Positions 45,301 to 53,839 of a stretch of 64,000 nucleotides of DNA are shown here, in pieces. A model generated the notes under the pieces. That model did no database searches. It had not been told where the DNA came from and saw only the letters and a list, made by a program, of their open reading frames with translations. Made by a program: the position numbers and the translations under genes. How positions within the stretch are numbered: the first letter of the stretch is position 1; each line of letters starts with the position of its first letter. This DNA is from Flagellimonas profundi (GTDB lineage Bacteria; Bacteroidota; Bacteroidia; Flavobacteriales; Flavobacteriaceae). The stretch covers positions 496,001 through 560,000 of the forward strand of contig NZ_JAFLNM010000001.1 of NCBI RefSeq assembly GCF_017313275.1, given 5' to 3'.

Positions 45301-45835
45301 ACAGTTGCCAAAAGAGGTTCAGTTTTCACCTGTATTTGGAATGTTGACCGATGATTTCAACGGTGATGGAAATTTAGACCTTTTGGTATCGGGTAACCAG
45401 TATGATATTGAGCCATTCATTGGCAGAAGTGATGCATCCATTGGATACTGTTTATTGGGTGATGGACAAGGCGGTTTTAAAGTGGTAAACCCTGACAAGA
45501 GCGGTCTTTTGATAACAGGTAGCGCTAAAGGCTCGGCTATCATAGAACTGGAAGATGGCAGCTCTGCCATGCTCATCGGAATGAACTCAGGAAAACTGTC
45601 GGCTTATGGGTACGACAATGTAGGCATGGCCTCTGTATCACTGAAACCCAAGGATGCTTTTGCTGTAATTACCATGACGGATGGTAAAGAGCGAAGAGTG
45701 GAGTTCCCTTATGGTGATACTTATTTGGGAAATTCATCCAGAAGCCTGAAATACGATAAATCCAATACCTCAGAAATAAAAATAACAGATTACCAGGGTA
45801 ACACCAGGAACCTGAAAATTGTCGGGTTGCAATAA
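42329..45835 (+). CDS. Large ASPIC/UnbV and VCBS/FG-GAP repeat lipoprotein
   Basis: 1168 aa with a lipoprotein signal (LLPLLFLLVVSCG). It has about fourteen Ca2+-binding D-x-N/D-x-D-G-type repeats (for example DVNNDG, DINEDG, DFDNDGDLD, DFNGDGN), forming beta-propeller-like FG-GAP/VCBS blocks, and an ASPIC/UnbV domain near residues 530-590 (VRIYHDGKSQYKLAS; FGLGNSEKIDSLVV). Such proteins often adjoin SusC/SusD pairs in flavobacteria and are thought to bind ligand or surface polymer outside the cell. It is divergent from susC, sharing its control region. The specific ligand is unknown. Confidence 0.93.
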   Translation: MKISRTLLPLLFLLVVSCGKKEDNKHLFELLEPNTTHVDFNNRLVESDTMNIVGFEYMYNGAGVGVGDVNNDGLKDLYFTGNQVPDKLYINKGNFVFDDISESANIVTTGWSNGVTMADINEDGLLDIYVSRGGTREWPREDWANRMFVNNGDGTFTDRAKEYGIADTGYSVQAVFFDYDKDGDRDLYVLTNALVDYNRNTSKYKTSDGSADSNDRLYRNNGDGTFTNISLDAGITMEGFGLGVSVCDINKDGWLDLYISNDFLTDDLLFINNQDGTFTDQLTTYFRHLSYNGMGNDVGDLNNDGNPELFTVDMFPNSNERIKQTMMKPSLDVFSHNINIGYAPQYVRNTLQLNNGNQTFSEIGQFSGIYNTDWSWAPLIADFDNDGLNDIFITNGYRRDITNLDYQSYTQRPAKYQTEDELVQGELERVSNLPEVKLSNYIYKNNGDLTFTDKIEEWGLEKPLYSNGAAFADLDNDGDLDLVINNIDDPASIYKNNTIEFSTPENQSFFLNLDLKGEENEDVTGTEVRIYHDGKSQYKLASTVRGYLSTMDAEMHFGLGNSEKIDSLVVTWSNGNSEILYNVEANQKLTLDINDAEPTDKEGSSKNSPKLFREIIQEMGIDYKHVEDDFDEFKLQTTLLKMNTNLGPGIAVGDINGDSLEDFYIGGTKEKPGKLYMQVNGGKFEEKSIACGGLREDMGVVFADLDNDGDLDLLSIDGGGIEEMARQDYTDVIYYNEGDGNFTCSNILTRKSRGSTAELADFDNDGDLDIFVGGRVINGFYPKSPKSYLLRNDPDGFKDISLEAFDTQEMGMVSDAIWTDFDNDGQFDLILVGEFMEVTFLKNDKGKFNNITKDTGLEYTNGWWNSIASGDFDSDGDMDYVVGNFGLNSDFKCSPEQPLTIYTKDVDGNGTIDPLISCYREGKEHLIHTRDILVDQISAMKGKFKDYESYARADFDDVKEAAGLKDAGQLKVYDFASSYIENLGNGKFTMTQLPKEVQFSPVFGMLTDDFNGDGNLDLLVSGNQYDIEPFIGRSDASIGYCLLGDGQGGFKVVNPDKSGLLITGSAKGSAIIELEDGSSAMLIGMNSGKLSAYGYDNVGMASVSLKPKDAFAVITMTDGKERRVEFPYGDTYLGNSSRSLKYDKSNTSEIKITDYQGNTRNLKIVGLQ

Positions 45836-45838
45836 TTT

Positions 45839-46897
45839 TTATTGGTTCATCTCAAAGATTTCAGCTGCTTTTTTCGCAACGTTGATTCTTACTTGCGAAG
45901 GGTTGGCTCTTCGATATGCAGCTTTCGTTTTAAAGGCGAGAACGGTTTCAATGGCTGGGTAAACGGTAATGTTTTGTCCCATCGCGCCCTTGGCCGAATA
46001 GGCGCCTTCAAAGCGTTTGTCATCAACATCCTGCCATAGCCACCACATATAGCCATACCCATAATTCACACCGCTTCCCTCAAATACGGGAACATTGCTG
46101 TTCAACTCTTCGTGGGTGGTCCTTGTTTTGAGCATTTCATCCATCCACGATTCGCTCACGACCTGTACATCTTTCCATTTGCCCTTGTTCAGCATCAATA
46201 GGCCTAAACGCGCCATATCCCTGGTCGAAAACCACATGGGGTAGGCCAAATATTTGGAAATCTTGGTGTTTCCTTGTTTGTGTTGGGCGGAACGGTCCCA
46301 GTCCTGCATGTGAAGAGGATTGGCCAATTGACGTTCCACCTCATCGTAGATGTTTTTGCCTGTTTCTTGTTCAAAAATATATCCGGCAACATTAAAATCC
46401 CAGTTGCTGTACAGCCAATAGCTGCCAGGTTCCACGGAGCCTCTTTCAGGTGCATATTCCTGCATACCCCCTGGATACCCTTCGGGATGGTAAACGCCCG
46501 ATCTGGCCGAGATGATATCCTTTACGGTAGCTTTCTCTTCAATGGGAAGTATCCCCTCTACATCATCAATGCCCAATTCCTTGATAGTTTTGTCCAGGTC
46601 GATGGTGCCATCCTCCACATATTGGCCATAAAGCATGGAAAGCACACTTTTTCGACAGGAGGCGATATAGCTCAACTCCTCCAAATCACCAAAATCAAAA
46701 ACCACTTTTCCTTTATGCACGATCATAAGCCCGGTGACTTTTGTACTATCGATCAAGTATTCCCGGAATGCTTGGGCCTTATCGTTTTGCCATGAACGGG
46801 CTTCTTCCTCGTTGGCGGAATGCCAGACCCTATCAGGAAATGTTTGTGCTCCTATGTTTAAGGAGAAGAGTAGAAAAAGGATGACGATCAATCTCAT
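45839..46897 (-). CDS. Secreted serine hydrolase, beta-lactamase/D-alanyl-peptidase (S12) type
   Basis: 352 aa with a signal peptide (IVILFLLFSLNIGAQ). The S12/beta-lactamase class C fold shows the SxxK catalytic pair S80-C-R-K83, the YxN motif Y-S-N in WLYSNWDFN and a KGAMGQN region as the third motif. S12 enzymes include D-aminopeptidases, D,D-carboxypeptidases and esterases. It is the last gene of a five-gene operon, 15 nt after the second S12 gene. Its stop is 3 nt from the convergent VCBS gene. Confidence 0.9.
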   Translation of the reverse strand: MRLIVILFLLFSLNIGAQTFPDRVWHSANEEEARSWQNDKAQAFREYLIDSTKVTGLMIVHKGKVVFDFGDLEELSYIASCRKSVLSMLYGQYVEDGTIDLDKTIKELGIDDVEGILPIEEKATVKDIISARSGVYHPEGYPGGMQEYAPERGSVEPGSYWLYSNWDFNVAGYIFEQETGKNIYDEVERQLANPLHMQDWDRSAQHKQGNTKISKYLAYPMWFSTRDMARLGLLMLNKGKWKDVQVVSESWMDEMLKTRTTHEELNSNVPVFEGSGVNYGYGYMWWLWQDVDDKRFEGAYSAKGAMGQNITVYPAIETVLAFKTKAAYRRANPSQVRINVAKKAAEIFEMNQ

Positions 46898-46912
46898 AAT
46901 TATTGGTTTTGG

Positions 46913-48535
46913 TTATTCAGATTTGGCAAACCAAAGGTTACGTACCCTTCCGTTGGATATCCAGACTCCTTTGATTGCCCCATTTTCTCGTTTGAATTTT
47001 AAAAAGGATAAAGGGTATGTCCCCTCCAAAAGGTCGGTTTTCTTTTGTTCCAATCGTATTTTTCCATGTCGGATATGGTGTGCGTACAGTTGGCCCTCTT
47101 CATATCTTATCGTGTAGGCTGTTTCAATTTCAGGACTGTAATAAGAGCCTGTGTATGCATTGGCTGATTTTCTGGTTAATTCCTCTTTTTCAAATTTTGA
47201 AAAAACCATGGGTTTTCCACTATCAGGATAGAGGGTCATACCTTGATTGTTAAACTTGATTTTGGTATCGTTACCTGGTTCAATGGCAACAAATTCATCA
47301 TCCTGAATAGGTAAATAAGCGTTTCTGCCAATGTATATCGTATCTCCACCAATGGTTAACATACGTTCGGTATAAGTTTCATCATCCCAATAAGTACCTA
47401 GATAGGATTCCATTTTGTTTTTGGAGACCTTGGCAACCTTCACATCTTTATTCGAGGGTCGCTTATCAAAAAGGATGGCGGCAACCTGGTCGGACTTTCG
47501 AGCAGGCCCTGCAGTTGAAAAGTTCGTTGCAATGGCAATACTGGTTTCATCCTGAGGGAAAACAGCAATATTGGCCCTGAAACCACCAATGGAACCACCA
47601 TGACCAATTCTTTTTTTGCCCAATAGTGTATCAACATTCACCCCAAAGGCATACTTGTTAAAGCTTCCATCGTTCAAGAGATCAAGGGTTTGCATGGTGC
47701 TGAATACATCTTTCCACCCAGGTAATGGGTCATAGTAATTTTTTAAGTATTTGAGCAGGTCATCCGTTGTGGAGTGCATATTTCCCGAACCTACATACCC
47801 CCAATATTCAACGGCCCTGTCAAAACCATCTAATGTTCGGTAGTAAGAAGTTGCATTATCCGGAACAATACGGTCATAATTGGCTTCAACATAGGTGTTA
47901 CTCATTCCCAAAGGGATGAAAACCTCTTCCTTCATATAATCAACAAAAGAAGTATCCGTGACTTTTTCAATAATATTGGCCAAGAACATATAGCCCGTGT
48001 TACAGTACATATATTCAGAACCTGGCTCAAAATTAAGTTCGGCCTGTTTTGCCATAATCCTGTCCAGATCGGCATTGGTCCTAGTATCATCGCTACGCCA
48101 ACCCGCTAGTCCAAAAAGGGCATGAAGGCTTCGTAGACCACTCGTATGATGCAGCATGTGCCTGATCGTGATTTTACTGCCAAATGGGGCAAGACCATCG
48201 ATGTATTTGTCCAAGGTATCATCTATGGACAGTTTGCCCGCCAAGTGTAACTTTATAATGCCCAATGCACTAAACTGTTTGGAGACCGAAGCTACATTGA
48301 ACCGGGTTCCGGTGCTATTGGGCACCAAATATTCCATACTGGCCAGCCCATAGGCTTTGGAGAAGACTACATCATCCCCTTGCATAACGGCAATGGCACC
48401 TCCTGGATGATTGGGCCGGTTCCACTCCAGGAACAAACTGTCGATATTTGCCCATTTTTCCTCACTTATTTGTGCCTTTGCGCAGGTGCAAATAATAAGG
48501 GTCAGGGTGCAACATAGTTTTGGAAACAATTTCAT
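46913..48535 (-). CDS. Secreted serine hydrolase, S12 type with C-terminal extension
   Basis: About 540 aa from the ATG at 48535 (KLFPKLCCTLTLIICTCAKAQ, a signal peptide); a GTG two codons upstream is less likely. The catalytic pair is S83-V-S-K86, the YxN motif is Y-C-N and the third motif HGGSIGG. After residue about 370 comes a beta-rich C-terminal extension as in D-aminopeptidase-like and DUF3471-containing S12 enzymes. It starts 7 nt after the M20 gene stop. Exported, probably periplasmic. A D-amino-acid-specific peptidase is inferred from neighbours, not proven. Confidence 0.9.
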   Translation of the reverse strand: MKLFPKLCCTLTLIICTCAKAQISEEKWANIDSLFLEWNRPNHPGGAIAVMQGDDVVFSKAYGLASMEYLVPNSTGTRFNVASVSKQFSALGIIKLHLAGKLSIDDTLDKYIDGLAPFGSKITIRHMLHHTSGLRSLHALFGLAGWRSDDTRTNADLDRIMAKQAELNFEPGSEYMYCNTGYMFLANIIEKVTDTSFVDYMKEEVFIPLGMSNTYVEANYDRIVPDNATSYYRTLDGFDRAVEYWGYVGSGNMHSTTDDLLKYLKNYYDPLPGWKDVFSTMQTLDLLNDGSFNKYAFGVNVDTLLGKKRIGHGGSIGGFRANIAVFPQDETSIAIATNFSTAGPARKSDQVAAILFDKRPSNKDVKVAKVSKNKMESYLGTYWDDETYTERMLTIGGDTIYIGRNAYLPIQDDEFVAIEPGNDTKIKFNNQGMTLYPDSGKPMVFSKFEKEELTRKSANAYTGSYYSPEIETAYTIRYEEGQLYAHHIRHGKIRLEQKKTDLLEGTYPLSFLKFKRENGAIKGVWISNGRVRNLWFAKSE

Positions 48536-48542
48536 CAGCACC

Positions 48543-49847
48543 TTATTTACCTAATCCTGCTTGCGATAGTGCGATCAATAGTGCCAATTGGATGGACTCA
48601 TCACCTTCTTCATCGTTCAAATACCATTCGTGCAGCGAATGGGCTTTACCACCTTGCCCTCCCCGGCCAATACAAACGGCGGGGATTCCTTTTGCAACGG
48701 GAATATTGATATTGGTAGACCCACGACCCAGATTTGGAGTCACCCCAAATAGTTTGGTGGCCGCCATGGAGCGTTGAATCAAAGGTAGGGAAGCAGGTAG
48801 TTCTCCTGATGGCCTATCACCGATTTTGATAAGTTCATAAGTTACTTTGCCACGTACGCCGCTGGCATTGTATTCCGATATGGCTTGTTCCACAGACTCT
48901 TTGAATATAATTTCAATTTCATCCAAGTTTTTTGGGTCTATGGCCCGCATGTCCACTTCCATCCAAGATTCAAAAGGGATGGAGTTCACCGAAGTTCCCC
49001 CACCAATTCTCCCTACATTGAAACTGGTTTTGGGGGTGTTGCTGGAGGTATATTCCCAAGCCGCTTTAGAAAACACATCAATGGCTTTTCCAAGTGCATG
49101 ATGTGGATTGGCTAGTCCGAATGCCCCCCAAGAGTGTCCTCCTTGTCCTTTAATGAGCAACTTGTAGCGTTTGGAGCCTAATCCGGCATTGCTGATTCGG
49201 CCCAAACTGCCTCCGTCGATGGCAATCCATGAGTCAATATCCAATCCAGATTCGTTGAACATATATTTCATCCCGCGGAGGTCACCAAGCCCTTCTTCAC
49301 CTACCGACCCAACAATCAAAATGTCTTTTTCTGTCTTAATTTCGGCTTTGTTCATGGCCTTGAGCATGCTGATCAACATAGCAAGGCCTCTGGTGTCGTC
49401 TCCGATACCTGGCGCCTTTAGGGTGTCTCTCACTTTGGTAACCGTTACATCGGTTCCTTCTGGGAATACCACGTCCAAATGTGCGTCCACACCTACATAG
49501 CCCGATTTGCCAGATGTACCTTTACGTAAACCAATTACGTTTCCCACTTTATCCGTCCAGAGGCTATCCACTCCGGCATCTTCCAGCATTTTTGCAAATA
49601 CTTTTCCTCTTTCATCTTCCATAAAGGGAGGGGCCAGTACTTCGGTCAAGGTAATCAGGTCCTCTGTAGTTTGGTCCATTTGCGACTTGATATGTGCAAA
49701 TGCCTCCTTTACTACTTTTTTCTTCATCAATCGCTCTACTTCCTTGGTATATTTTTTGTCGATTTCGGTACTTTCCTGTGCCATTACGGTATGGGCAAAG
49801 AATCCTGAAATCATCAAAATGCTGAGTGTGATATGTTTTATTTTCAT
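48543..49847 (-). CDS. Exported M20-family metallopeptidase
   Basis: 434 aa with a signal peptide (HITLSILMISGFFAHTVMAQ). M20 metal-site motifs are GVDAHLDVV (first Asp/His), GIGDDTRG (bridging Asp), SVGEEGLGDL (catalytic Glu pair), IAIDGGSLG and a C-terminal KAHSLHEW His. The Lid/dimerisation domain lies in the middle. M20 enzymes remove N-terminal or C-terminal amino acids or dipeptides. It starts 9 nt after the D-aminoacylase stop and precedes two S12 hydrolases. The signal peptide suggests periplasmic peptide trimming. Confidence 0.93.
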   Translation of the reverse strand: MKIKHITLSILMISGFFAHTVMAQESTEIDKKYTKEVERLMKKKVVKEAFAHIKSQMDQTTEDLITLTEVLAPPFMEDERGKVFAKMLEDAGVDSLWTDKVGNVIGLRKGTSGKSGYVGVDAHLDVVFPEGTDVTVTKVRDTLKAPGIGDDTRGLAMLISMLKAMNKAEIKTEKDILIVGSVGEEGLGDLRGMKYMFNESGLDIDSWIAIDGGSLGRISNAGLGSKRYKLLIKGQGGHSWGAFGLANPHHALGKAIDVFSKAAWEYTSSNTPKTSFNVGRIGGGTSVNSIPFESWMEVDMRAIDPKNLDEIEIIFKESVEQAISEYNASGVRGKVTYELIKIGDRPSGELPASLPLIQRSMAATKLFGVTPNLGRGSTNINIPVAKGIPAVCIGRGGQGGKAHSLHEWYLNDEEGDESIQLALLIALSQAGLGK

Positions 49848-49856
49848 GGTATGGGT

Positions 49857-51446
49857 CTATTGTTTTCTTAATACTATTCCTGATTTGATATCTTTAAATT
49901 CCCCTTGGTCAACTGCTACGCCTCCGTTGACAATTACAAATTCAATGCCTTCGGAATATTGGTGCGGCTTTTCAAAGGTGGCTTTGTCTATGACAGTTTC
50001 CGGATTAAATATGGTGATGTCGGCCTTCATTCCTTCTATGATTTGGCCCCTGTCCATCAGGTTAAGGCTTTGTGCAGGCAGGTAGGTCATTTTTCGAATG
50101 GCCTCACTGAGTTCCAAGGTGTTTTTTTCGCGTACGTAACGTCCAAGTACCCTAGGGAAGGTTCCGTACCATCTGGGGTGTGGATGGCCCATACCGGGCT
50201 CAACCAAGCGTCCGTCCGATCCGATCATAGTAAAAGGGTGTTTCATAATGCGTTCCACATCTTCTTCTGCCATGGCATGGAAAACGCAGGAGGCACCACC
50301 GTTCAATTGAGCTTTTATAACCATGTCGGCACCATTCTCGACCGATGGTTCCAAATCGTTTTGTTCACACCAGTATTTCAGGGTTTTTCCTTCCAGCTCG
50401 GGCTGCCATCCCACTTTGGCAAACTGTACCCTGTCCAAATCCGATCCTCCGCGATCATTAAGGATATTGAAAACGATGCCATTTTTAATACTGTCCCTGA
50501 GTACGGGGTCGGCAACACGTTTCTCAAAAGCTTCCTGTCCGCCTGCTCTTGCCCAGGCTGGAATCAACACCGAAATACCGGTATAACTTGCTGCGTATGG
50601 GTACTGGTCCATTTTGATGTCAAGACCTTTGGCCCTAGCAGAATCGACCATGGCCAAAGTGCGTGCACTCTTTCCCCACATTGGTTTTCCAATGGCCTTA
50701 TGATGGGTAAGCACGACAGGAATATCCGCTTTTTCGGAAATTTGAATGGCTTCGGCAACGGCATCGAACAGCCCTAGACCTTCTTCTCTTAAATGTGAGG
50801 TGTAAATTCCTCCATAGCCGGAAGCGACTTTGGAAAGGCTGATAACCTCATCGACTTCTGAAAATGCCCCGGGCAAATATTTTAAACCCGTTGAAATGCC
50901 AAAGGCGCCATCTTTCATGGCGCTGTCCACTTCTGCTTCCATGGCTTTGAGTTCCTCTGTTGTGGGCGCTCTATTTTCGAGTCCCATGATATTTCTTCGA
51001 ACAGTATTGTGCCCAACCAAATAGGCAACGTTCATACCAATGCCTTTTTGCTGAAGACTGTCCATATAGGGTTTAAGAGGATATGGAGAGTTTCCATCGG
51101 GTCCCCCCAAGGATGTGGTGACTCCTTGCCGAACATGGCTCTCGCAGGAATTGAGTTCCATAATGGGGTCAAGATGGGTATGCATATCAATAAAGCCTGG
51201 TGATACGGCCATACCGGATGCATCAATGACCCTATCTGCCTTTGCCTTATCGAACTCACCCAAGGCCACGATCATGGAGTCTTTTATGGCGATATCCGTA
51301 ATGTTGGGGTCGCCACCTTTGCCGTCGTATACGGTTCCATTTAAAATAACTATGTCATAGGTGTCCTGGCTTCCACAGGAAAACATCCCTAACAAGCATA
51401 ATGCAAATAATGATTTAAGAAGTGTGTTGGAATTGGTTTTGGTCAT
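49857..51446 (-). CDS. N-acyl-D-amino-acid deacylase lipoprotein (amidohydrolase superfamily)
   Basis: 529 aa with a lipoprotein signal (LFALCLLGMFSCGS). The amidohydrolase fold shows FIDMHTHLDP, the later TSHLREEG and VLTHHKAIG histidines, and MIGSDGRL (catalytic Asp). The region with a metal-bridging Cys/Lys is in SCESHVRQGVTTSL. D-aminoacylases release D-amino acids from N-acyl forms. It starts 11 nt after the aminotransferase stop. The lipid anchor puts it in the periplasm or on the outer membrane, unlike many cytoplasmic homologues. Confidence 0.9.
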   Translation of the reverse strand: MTKTNSNTLLKSLFALCLLGMFSCGSQDTYDIVILNGTVYDGKGGDPNITDIAIKDSMIVALGEFDKAKADRVIDASGMAVSPGFIDMHTHLDPIMELNSCESHVRQGVTTSLGGPDGNSPYPLKPYMDSLQQKGIGMNVAYLVGHNTVRRNIMGLENRAPTTEELKAMEAEVDSAMKDGAFGISTGLKYLPGAFSEVDEVISLSKVASGYGGIYTSHLREEGLGLFDAVAEAIQISEKADIPVVLTHHKAIGKPMWGKSARTLAMVDSARAKGLDIKMDQYPYAASYTGISVLIPAWARAGGQEAFEKRVADPVLRDSIKNGIVFNILNDRGGSDLDRVQFAKVGWQPELEGKTLKYWCEQNDLEPSVENGADMVIKAQLNGGASCVFHAMAEEDVERIMKHPFTMIGSDGRLVEPGMGHPHPRWYGTFPRVLGRYVREKNTLELSEAIRKMTYLPAQSLNLMDRGQIIEGMKADITIFNPETVIDKATFEKPHQYSEGIEFVIVNGGVAVDQGEFKDIKSGIVLRKQ

Positions 51447-51457
51447 AATGTGGTTAT

Positions 51458-52336
51458 TTATAAGAAACTATTGGCAGTGTCTTTTTTTCTGAGCTGGGCA
51501 AAAGATTCTTGTAGCTTTTTGGTAATATCCCCAACTTGGTCGTTGTTGTAAAAGATATGGTCGCCCAACTGGGCAATGGAGGCCACCTGGGTCGTTGTAC
51601 CCGTAAAAAAGGCCTCGTCCATATGTTCTATTTCGTTTTCGGCAACGGGTCTTTCGATTACGGGAATATCCAGGTCATTACAAAGCTTAAGTGCAATCAT
51701 TCTTGTGATGCCGTTCAAAATATGTTTGTCCGCAGGGTGGGTGATCACCGTCCCATTTTTCACAAAAAAGATATTGGTATGTGAGCCCTCCGAAATCATC
51801 CCGTCACGCACTAATGCCGCTTCGTCGCTATTTGCGCTCATTGCTGCTTCGTTGGCCATGATATTGCCCAATAATGAGATGGATTTGATATCACATCGAT
51901 GCCACCTGAAATCTGGTTCTAAAATGGCTTTCATGTGTTTAGGGTTTACAGTGGGAAGCGAGTAAGGCAGCGCATACATCATCACACTTGCTGGAATGCC
52001 TTTTGGGTATGAATGCTTTCTTGGGGCCGTTCCTCTGGTTACCTGTATGTAAATCAAGCAAGAGGATTCCGTCAAATCAGAAGCTTTGAGAAGCGGTTGT
52101 AACTGATGATCAATTTCCTCTACATTGTAATCAATGCCGATTTTTTTCAAATTGTCCTGTAATCGGTCCAAGTGTGCTTTTTTATAGAAAACACCGTTTT
52201 CCAATTGCACCATTACTTCATAAATACCATCTCCGAATAAAAATCCACGATCAAAAACCGATATTTTAGCGTTTTCAGGTGATACAATCTCACCATTTAC
52301 ATACACTTTTTCAGGAAAGTTTCCTTTGGGCAACAT
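51458..52336 (-). CDS. PLP aminotransferase class IV, D-amino-acid aminotransferase-like
   Basis: 292 aa, fold-type IV PLP enzyme with no signal peptide, so cytosolic. The PLP Lys is K151 in CDIKSISLLGN and the phosphate/Glu site is E183 in ISEGSHTN. The carboxylate-trap motif R106-x-H108 in TRGTAPRKHSYP is the D-amino-acid aminotransferase pattern rather than the branched-chain pattern; the Tyr normally at the third trap position (GYxFGDG) is Phe (GFLFGDG). It converts D-amino acids and 2-oxoglutarate to 2-oxo acids and D-glutamate. It is the first gene of the five-gene operon. Confidence 0.85.
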   Translation of the reverse strand: MLPKGNFPEKVYVNGEIVSPENAKISVFDRGFLFGDGIYEVMVQLENGVFYKKAHLDRLQDNLKKIGIDYNVEEIDHQLQPLLKASDLTESSCLIYIQVTRGTAPRKHSYPKGIPASVMMYALPYSLPTVNPKHMKAILEPDFRWHRCDIKSISLLGNIMANEAAMSANSDEAALVRDGMISEGSHTNIFFVKNGTVITHPADKHILNGITRMIALKLCNDLDIPVIERPVAENEIEHMDEAFFTGTTTQVASIAQLGDHIFYNNDQVGDITKKLQESFAQLRKKDTANSFL

Positions 52337-52580
52337 TTAAGGTTGGTTTTAGTTGAAAAGCACAAAAAATGTACTTCCCAAAAATCTTGAGCTGTGAAGT
52401 TAACTGTTATTTCTTGAAATTAAAATTTAGTCAATAAGTTTGATAAAGTGCTTCATGTTTTTTTAAATTTTAGAAAAGCAACTGTCCCTTTTAAGAAATT
52501 CACGTTTCTTAACAATAGATTGTAATGGGAAGTTTTAATTTTTGAGGAGTTTTGGCGTACTTCACCAAAAAAGAAAATAT

Positions 52581-53102
52581 ATGGTCATATTTGTTGATAT
52601 GGACGAGGTCATTGCGGACGCTTATCAGGCCCACATAGATATTTACAATAAGGAATTCGGTGCCGAAATCAGGGCAGAGGAATGTTTGGGCAAGGAATTT
52701 TGGCAATGTGTGCCCGAAGCGCATCAGCAATCCATTAGAAACCATACACGACGGGATGGTTTTTTTAAGGATTTGAAATTGATCGAGGGCAGTCAAGAAG
52801 TGCTTGAGGCGCTAAGTCAAAAGCATGATGTATATATTGCCTCCGCAGCCATGGAGTTTCCACAATCCCTTCGTGAAAAATCGGATTGGTTGGATGAATT
52901 TTTTCCATTTATCCCATGGCAAAACCGGATTTTATGCGGGAACAAGCATGTTTTGAAAGGTGATATCCTAATTGATGACCGAAGTAAAAACCTCGAACCG
53001 TTTGATGGCAGGTCCATTATGTTCACCTCTCCGCACAATACCCATGTCAATACTTTTGAACGTGCCCATACGTGGCAGGATATCGCCGATAAACTTTTGT
53101 AA
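52581..53102 (+). CDS. 5'(3')-deoxyribonucleotidase, HAD superfamily
   Basis: About 173 aa from the ATG at 52581 (VIFVDMDEVIADAY), which puts the catalytic motif at the N-terminus as expected; a TTG frame from 52542 adds an unrelated leader. The nucleophile and acid/base are in VDMDEVIAD (D-x-D-x-V). A C-terminal LIDDRSKN supplies Asp motif IV. The family dephosphorylates pyrimidine deoxynucleotides such as dUMP/dTMP. It starts the + strand run of four genes facing away from the D-amino-acid operon. Confidence 0.9.
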   Translation: MVIFVDMDEVIADAYQAHIDIYNKEFGAEIRAEECLGKEFWQCVPEAHQQSIRNHTRRDGFFKDLKLIEGSQEVLEALSQKHDVYIASAAMEFPQSLREKSDWLDEFFPFIPWQNRILCGNKHVLKGDILIDDRSKNLEPFDGRSIMFTSPHNTHVNTFERAHTWQDIADKLL

Positions 53103-53114
53103 CTTGTAACCAGA

Positions 53115-53834
53115 ATGCAAAAGAATTTATCCGGATTTTTAATTTTAGTTGCCATGTTGCTGCTTCAAGCTTGTGCAGCACAATCGCATTTGATTCAGGA
53201 TGAGATGCAAACAGTGACCAAGGAAAACTTAAAATATTACCTCTATTATCCAGAGGATTATTTTGATACTGAGGATGAATATGGTCTGTTGTTATTTTTG
53301 CACGGTGGAGGGGAATCTGGTAGAAATGTGGAAGAAATCAAGGATACGGGGCCGCCCAAAATGTTGGTGGAAGGCAAACAATTTCCATTTTTGATCTTGG
53401 CGCCCCAAAATTCCCATGCCAAAAAATGGTGGAATACGGATGCGGTGGTTCAACTGTTGGATTCCGTTGTGGATTCCAATCGTGTGGATAAGCGTAGAAT
53501 ATATTTGACCGGGTTGAGCAGGGGAGGAAGTGCTTCGTGGGAATTGGCGACGCAATATCCCGATAAATTTGCTGCGATGGCCGTGGTATGCGGCATGACG
53601 CCCTTACCCTACGCACATTGGATAGATAGGGATATGCCTATCTGGGTGTTTCATGGGGATCAGGACGATGTGATCAATGTGGAAGAATCGGATAAAATGG
53701 TGAAGAAGTTGCGTGAAATGGGACACGATGTCCGATATACAAGATATAAAGATGTCGGACACAATGCTTGGGGCAGGGCCTACACAACAGATTCCTTGTA
53801 CACCTGGTTCGCCCAACAAAAACGAATAGATTGA
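53115..53834 (+). CDS. Secreted lipoprotein alpha/beta hydrolase (CE1/phospholipase-like)
   Basis: 239 aa with a lipoprotein signal (LVAMLLLQACAA). The nucleophile elbow is GLSRGGSASW (Ser of G-L-S-R-G), the Asp is in FHGDQDDVIN and the His in VGHNAWGR. A LLFLHGGGESG oxyanion-hole stretch lies early. The fold suits carboxylesterase, phospholipase or feruloyl/acetyl esterase activity. It lies 12 nt after the deoxyribonucleotidase and 5 nt before the D,D-dipeptidase-like gene. The substrate is unknown. Confidence 0.88.
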   Translation: MQKNLSGFLILVAMLLLQACAAQSHLIQDEMQTVTKENLKYYLYYPEDYFDTEDEYGLLLFLHGGGESGRNVEEIKDTGPPKMLVEGKQFPFLILAPQNSHAKKWWNTDAVVQLLDSVVDSNRVDKRRIYLTGLSRGGSASWELATQYPDKFAAMAVVCGMTPLPYAHWIDRDMPIWVFHGDQDDVINVEESDKMVKKLREMGHDVRYTRYKDVGHNAWGRAYTTDSLYTWFAQQKRID

Positions 53835-53839
53835 TTTAA

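Noticed and set aside
45839..48535. Acquired beta-lactamases
   Set aside because: S12 motifs are shared with many peptidases and esterases. The operon context points to peptide or D-amino-acid hydrolysis, and there is no mobile element.
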